NCBI GenBank assembly: GCA_030671165.1
Contig: DAOVAG010000005.1
Span: 1-16,112, forward strand
Direction of reading: 5' to 3'
Source of the DNA: Candidatus Bathyarchaeota archaeon
Lineage (GTDB): Archaea; Thermoproteota; Bathyarchaeia; RBG-16-48-13; GCA-020355125
Length of the DNA: 16,112 bases
The translations under genes and the position numbers were made by a program. The notes beneath the pieces are model-generated. The model saw only the letters and a list, made by a program, of their open reading frames with translations. It searched no databases and was not told the origin of the DNA. Numbering within the stretch: position 1 is the stretch's first letter; each line of letters starts with the position of its first letter. Below are positions 13,128 through 16,112 of the stretch, piece by piece.

Positions 13128-14429
13128 TTAGGAACGCAGGATACTTTTTCCCGCGTAGGTGGCTTTTGACGCAAGCTGAGCTTCTATTTTAAGGAGCCTA
13201 TTGTATTTGACTATTCGTTCTCCCCTCGCAACAGCACCCGTTTTAATTTGCCCTGCGTTTAATGCAACTGCAATATCTGCGATATAAGTATCGGTGGTTT
13301 CACCTGAGCGATGGCTGACGATGACGCCATATCCGTTTTTTTGGGCCAATTGGGCGGCGTCAAGAGCCTCAGTAAGTGTTCCAATTTGGTTTACTTTGAG
13401 GAGAACGGCGTTAGCTATACCATTTTCGATGCCTCTTCTCAGGCGTTCCACGTTAGTAACGAAGAAATCATCACCAACAATCTGTACATTCTCTCCAAGC
13501 TCCTGTGTTATGGCAGCAAAGCCTTTAACGTCATCTTCGTGAAAGGGATCCTCAATAGAAACAAGAGGGTAAGCCTCAACAAGATCTTTATAGAAGTTGA
13601 CGAGGGCGTCAGTGGTGTAAACCTTGTTATCAATAGAATACGTTTCATTCTTGGCGTTGTAGAAACCGTTAGCAGCAGCGTCTAACGCGAGGTACACATC
13701 TTCTCCAGGTGCGTAACCGGCTTTGTTGATGGCTTTAAGGATGGCATCTAAGGCTTCATCGGTCTTATTCATAGAAGGAGCAAAGCCTCCTTCATCTCCC
13801 AAATTGATTGCTGAAGAACCGTATTGCTCTCGTAAAACAGTCTTAAGAGCATGATAGACTTCAACTCCAACTCGAAGTGCGTCTGAGAAGGTTTCTGCTC
13901 CAAGAGGTAGAATTAAGAATTCTTGGACGCTCAATTTGTTTCCAGCGTGAAGCCCGCCGTTTATCACGTTAATCAGAGGAACGGGTAGAACTTTTGCCTC
14001 TTCTCCTCCCAAATATTTGTAGAGAGATATACCCATAGTATTAGAGGCTGCTTTGGCTACCGCCAACGAAACACCGAGTATGGCGTTTGCCCCGAGATTC
14101 GACTTATTCTCGGTGGCGTCGAGGTCAATCATCAGTTTGTCGATGTTCATTTGCTGGGTCACGTTTTTTCCAACGAGTTCAGGTGCGATGACGTCTCTGA
14201 TGTTATTCACGGCGGTTTGGACACCTTTACCATGATATCTTAATTTATCGCCGTCTCTGAGTTCAAGGGCTTCGTGGACGCCAGTTGAGGCACCGGATGG
14301 AACGCTTGCTATTCCACAGCAGTGTCGCGTGTGTACCTCGACTTCTATCGTGGGGTTTCCCCGTGAATCCAAGATTTCCCGTGGATAAATAGCGGTGATT
14401 TCAAGGATTTCTTCAAAAGAGTTTTTCAT
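13128..14429 (-). CDS. eno: Enolase (phosphopyruvate hydratase)
   Basis: Converts 2-phosphoglycerate to phosphoenolpyruvate in glycolysis and gluconeogenesis. The 433-residue protein is full length. Visible: the mobile loop SGAST (46-49), His161 in GGLHAGN, Glu213 in GDEGG, Mg ligands Asp250, Glu293 and Asp320, catalytic Lys345 in LLKVNQIGT, SHRSGET at 372-378 and Lys396. Two small departures from the common consensus are GDDFFVTN (usually GDDLFVTN) and SHRSGETTDT (usually SHRSGETEDT); neither removes a catalytic residue. ATG 14429 follows AGGGG about eight bases upstream. A box A (CATTTAAATA, 14481-14490) gives a leader of roughly 28 bases. Monocistronic here. Confidence 0.97.
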   Translation of the reverse strand: MKNSFEEILEITAIYPREILDSRGNPTIEVEVHTRHCCGIASVPSGASTGVHEALELRDGDKLRYHGKGVQTAVNNIRDVIAPELVGKNVTQQMNIDKLMIDLDATENKSNLGANAILGVSLAVAKAASNTMGISLYKYLGGEEAKVLPVPLINVINGGLHAGNKLSVQEFLILPLGAETFSDALRVGVEVYHALKTVLREQYGSSAINLGDEGGFAPSMNKTDEALDAILKAINKAGYAPGEDVYLALDAAANGFYNAKNETYSIDNKVYTTDALVNFYKDLVEAYPLVSIEDPFHEDDVKGFAAITQELGENVQIVGDDFFVTNVERLRRGIENGIANAVLLKVNQIGTLTEALDAAQLAQKNGYGVIVSHRSGETTDTYIADIAVALNAGQIKTGAVARGERIVKYNRLLKIEAQLASKATYAGKSILRS

Positions 14430-14866
14430 TGAATTTGCCCCTGTTCGTTCTGACTTGGTTTACATCAGATACCTCTTTCATATTTAAATGACGTTGATTC
14501 GTTTCAGAGCTTCGTTGGAGAATCGGGAGCCTTCATTTTTCACGGAAGTTAGGAAAAATAAATAGGTTGAATGAACTGAGCTTCGTTATCAGGGTACTAT
14601 CTTTCTTTTTTTATTTCATTCATACGAATAATTCGTGTTCGCCTCAACACTGCAACTTTTTCTTAGGGAGGATATGTGAGATTCTAAGGATTTAATTTAA
14701 ATCTAAAATCGACAGTTAAAAGCGTTATTTAACCGTGTTTTGTATCTCTTGTGAAGATAATTATCTTCTGGAAGCTGAGTGTTCTTAAAGTTCACGTGTT
14801 GTTCTCGTTAAAAACAAGTGTTTAAATGTTACCAATAAGTAATTAAAGGTATCCAATGGAAACTGA
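14430..14866. other. 437-base divergent region with several dyads
   Basis: The gap between enolase (-) and the winged-helix gene (+) holds no convincing ORF. It contains three dyads: ACGAAT-A-ATTCGT at 14624-14636 (perfect), GTTAAA-7-TTTAAC at 14715-14733, and the 16-bp perfect palindrome GAAGATAATTATCTTC at 14753-14768. GAGCTTCGTT is repeated at 14507-14516 and 14578-14587. Box A candidates are GTTTAAATG (14819-14827) for the rightward genes and 14481-14490 (minus) for enolase. An AGGGAGG at 14667-14673 is followed by ATGTGA, so it serves no ORF. Confidence 0.55.
14481..14490 (-). promoter_or_regulatory. Putative box A of enolase
   Basis: Minus strand CATTTAAATA lies 52-61 bases before the enolase ATG. 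Transcription would start near 14458, leaving a short leader that contains the AGGGG ribosome binding site. Confidence 0.5.
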
Positions 14867-14875
14867 GTGGGACAT

Positions 14876-15289
14876 ATGGGGCTAAAACTCATTATTGAAG
14901 ATGACGGTAAAGTTCTTTTAGAGATTCCTCTGTCTCCCAGTGACTGGAAACGACGGGAGTTGATGAGAGAAGTAGATCAACTTCGGAGAGAAGTTAAACG
15001 TAACGTGAAGTTTTATGAGGCCTTCACGAACGCTAACAGGATTCGTATGCTCCACCGTTTATTAGAACATGAGCGTCACACGATGAAGTTTAAGGAGTTC
15101 ATGACTGATTTGGGCTTGAACCCGAAGATTATACGGGAGAACGCTGTCAAGCTCCAGAAAATCGGTTTCGTTGACTCGCCTAGTAGAGGAGAATATCGGC
15201 TTTCGAAGCGAGGGCAGCTCTGTTTCATGATGACATTAGTTGCCATGCGACGGACACTGCAGGTGATACGGGAGGAATATCCTGAATGA
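14876..15289 (+). CDS. Winged helix-turn-helix protein
   Basis: A 137-residue protein. The N-terminus (1-20) looks like two beta-strands (KLIIEDDGKVLLEIPLS), followed by a charged helix likely to form a coiled coil (23-50, DWKRRELMREVDQLRREVKR). A winged-helix domain follows (about 52-115): ANRIRMLHRLLEHERHTMKFKEFMTDLGLNPKIIRENAVKLQKIGFVD, wing GEYRLSKRG. A last helix (117-133) may dimerise. The fold suggests an ArsR-like transcription factor, although some archaeal wHTH proteins have other roles. The frame opens at GTG 14867; I chose ATG 14876. Its stop overlaps the next ATG (ATGA, 15286-15289), so it is co-translated with the metalloprotease-like gene. An ORB-like sequence lies across its leader. 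Confidence 0.75.
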   Translation: MGLKLIIEDDGKVLLEIPLSPSDWKRRELMREVDQLRREVKRNVKFYEAFTNANRIRMLHRLLEHERHTMKFKEFMTDLGLNPKIIRENAVKLQKIGFVDSPSRGEYRLSKRGQLCFMMTLVAMRRTLQVIREEYPE

Positions 15290-15864
15290 TGGAAATAGAT
15301 TTTGATGATGTAACTCTGGACGGAGATCCAGAACCAATGAAGACACAGATGATTCCATGGGAAGATTGTGATAAACACGAAGAATACGCGAACCAACTGG
15401 ATCGAAGTCAAAACTTTCGCGAGGTTTTTACCCTAGTAAAAAAATCGGTGAAGGAGGCTCTGAACCACGAACGAACCGGTCTCCTCCTATATCTCCGCGA
15501 CATGCCTTTGAAAGTCGGCGCTTACCATCAACTGGGAACCAACGGCATTATCCTGAATCGAGTACTCTTAGAACAAGTAATTCAGACGACGGCCTCACGA
15601 ATAGAGGTCAATGCCTTCATTTACTATATCCTTCTCCATGAATATTTACACACTCTTGGCTACATCGATGAGCGACGGGTGAGAGAACTGACCTACGTTG
15701 TCGCCGAGGAAACCTTCGGTCCCACCCACGTGGCAACAAAAATGGCGGTTGAGGGACCTTGGTCTTTCATCAAAATCAATCCCTTCTACATGCCCCGCTC
15801 TCATGAACGAGGGATCGAGATTGTGAGGGAATTCGAGGATCCGTCGTCCAAGTATATCTCCTAG
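15286..15864 (+). CDS. HExxH metalloprotease-like protein
   Basis: A 192-residue protein with the zinc-binding helix HEYLHTLGYIDE (118-129). The pattern HExxHxxGxxD matches the extended metzincin-type motif with Asp as third ligand, as in snapalysins; alternatively a Glu in the following helix (141 or 142) could make it gluzincin-like. A conserved-looking block precedes it (GAYHQLGTNGIILNRVLLE, 78-96), and FGPTHVATKMAVEGPW follows (144-159). No signal peptide or membrane helix is visible, so it is predicted cytoplasmic. It overlaps the winged-helix gene by 4 bases, so the two probably act together, for example as regulator and protease. Substrate unknown. The start could be either of the first two Met codons. 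Confidence 0.75.
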   Translation: MMEIDFDDVTLDGDPEPMKTQMIPWEDCDKHEEYANQLDRSQNFREVFTLVKKSVKEALNHERTGLLLYLRDMPLKVGAYHQLGTNGIILNRVLLEQVIQTTASRIEVNAFIYYILLHEYLHTLGYIDERRVRELTYVVAEETFGPTHVATKMAVEGPWSFIKINPFYMPRSHERGIEIVREFEDPSSKYIS

Positions 15865-15869
15865 ACTCG

Positions 15870-15880
15870 TTTTTTGTTCT
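15870..15880 (+). terminator. T-tract end of the winged-helix/protease operon
   Basis: Six T residues (15870-15875) followed by GTTCTTT lie just after the metalloprotease stop and before the stop of the convergent membrane-protein gene. Archaeal termination commonly uses T tracts without a strong hairpin. Confidence 0.4.
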
Positions 15881-16112
15881 TTAGCGGAGAAGGACCCTTC
15901 TTTTTAGTATCAAGTAGAAAAGGAGGAGAAAAGCTACAGCGGAGTAGGTGATGAGGCCGAGATTAAAGAGCAGACCCTGTTGATTTGGATTGAAGCCGAA
16001 GAAGCCGATGGACGAGTAGAGCGTTGAAACGCCTATCGCGACGGTGATGGGGGCGAGAGCTATTGCGGACCAGAAAAACTCGGGGCGTCGTGTAAACAGT
16101 CCAACGCCTACG
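15881..16112 (-). CDS. Membrane protein, C-terminal part (runs off window)
   Basis: A minus-strand open frame enters from the right edge and ends at TAA 15883-15881, giving 76 residues. Two hydrophobic segments are visible: SAIALAPITVAIGVSTLYSSIGFF (about 15-38) and GLLFNLGLITYSAVAFLLLFYLIL (about 46-69). They are joined by the short loop GFNPNQQ and end in a basic tail KRRVLLR, which suggests a cytoplasmic C-terminus. No family was recognised and the N-terminus lies outside. The frame has no stops, and two well-formed helices support a real gene. It is convergent with the protease gene, 16 bases apart. Confidence 0.7.
   Translation of the reverse strand, partial: VGVGLFTRRPEFFWSAIALAPITVAIGVSTLYSSIGFFGFNPNQQGLLFNLGLITYSAVAFLLLFYLILKRRVLLR

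Noticed and set aside
14751..14778. Possible C/D-box RNA (GTGAAGA ... CTGA)
   Set aside because: The C box has a mismatch and the boxes are too close together for a full guide RNA; the palindrome explains the sequence better.
1..16112. CRISPR arrays, insertion sequences, integrase/attachment sites, rRNA
   Set aside because: No regularly spaced repeats, transposase or recombinase frames, tRNA-end duplications or rRNA-like blocks were seen.

Overview
The window reads as archaeal chromosome beside a replication origin. It carries an Orc1/Cdc6 initiator, the small subunit of the archaea-specific DNA polymerase D, the archaeal families UPF0147 and UPF0148 (Sjogren/scleroderma autoantigen-like), an AbrB-PhoU regulator, TATA/BRE-like promoters and T-tract ends. 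PolD argues against Thermoprotei-type crenarchaea. Low GC and the mix of small archaeal families fit a Bathyarchaeia-like or other non-crenarchaeal lineage, but this placement is inference. No mobile element, CRISPR array or rRNA gene was seen.

Layout. 1-215: N-terminal part of an unknown minus-strand gene. 216-880: AT-rich candidate oriC with ORB-like Orc1 sites on both sides of a putative unwinding element. 893-2131: cdc6 (+). 2309-2336: a perfect A/T palindrome between convergent cdc6 and DP1. 2373-3929: PolD small subunit (-). 4066-5034: AbrB-PhoU regulator (+). 5516-6514: glyoxylate reductase-type dehydrogenase (+). 6731-7843: compact minus-strand cluster of three unrecognised genes with overlapping ends, including a 52-codon one. 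8064-9943: UPF0148 zinc-ribbon protein, UPF0147 protein and an inositol monophosphatase/FBPase-family enzyme (-). 10091-10178: tRNA-Leu(CAG) (+). 10320-12301: TatD nuclease, DUF2085 membrane protein, a zinc-ribbon protein with a hydrophobic N-terminus, and just upstream of it a 41-codon ORF made by duplication of that N-terminus (-). 12531-12788: small membrane-anchored zinc-ribbon protein (-). 13128-14429: enolase (-). 14876-15864: two-gene operon of a winged-helix protein and an HExxH metalloprotease-like protein (+). 15881-16112: C-terminal part of a membrane protein (-).

How the genes fit together. The left third is a replication module: origin, initiator and replicative polymerase subunit. 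The rest is mostly housekeeping (glycolysis, 2-hydroxyacid reduction, sugar or inositol phosphate hydrolysis, nuclease, tRNA) mixed with small uncharacterised archaeal families. Most genes right of the origin point back toward it. GC content rises visibly from the origin side to the right end.

Most worth a second look: the oriC architecture; the duplicated gene start at 12096-12247 that forms an upstream ORF; the winged-helix/metalloprotease pair, whose leader carries an ORB-like sequence and several dyads; and the three-gene cluster of unknowns at 6731-7843.
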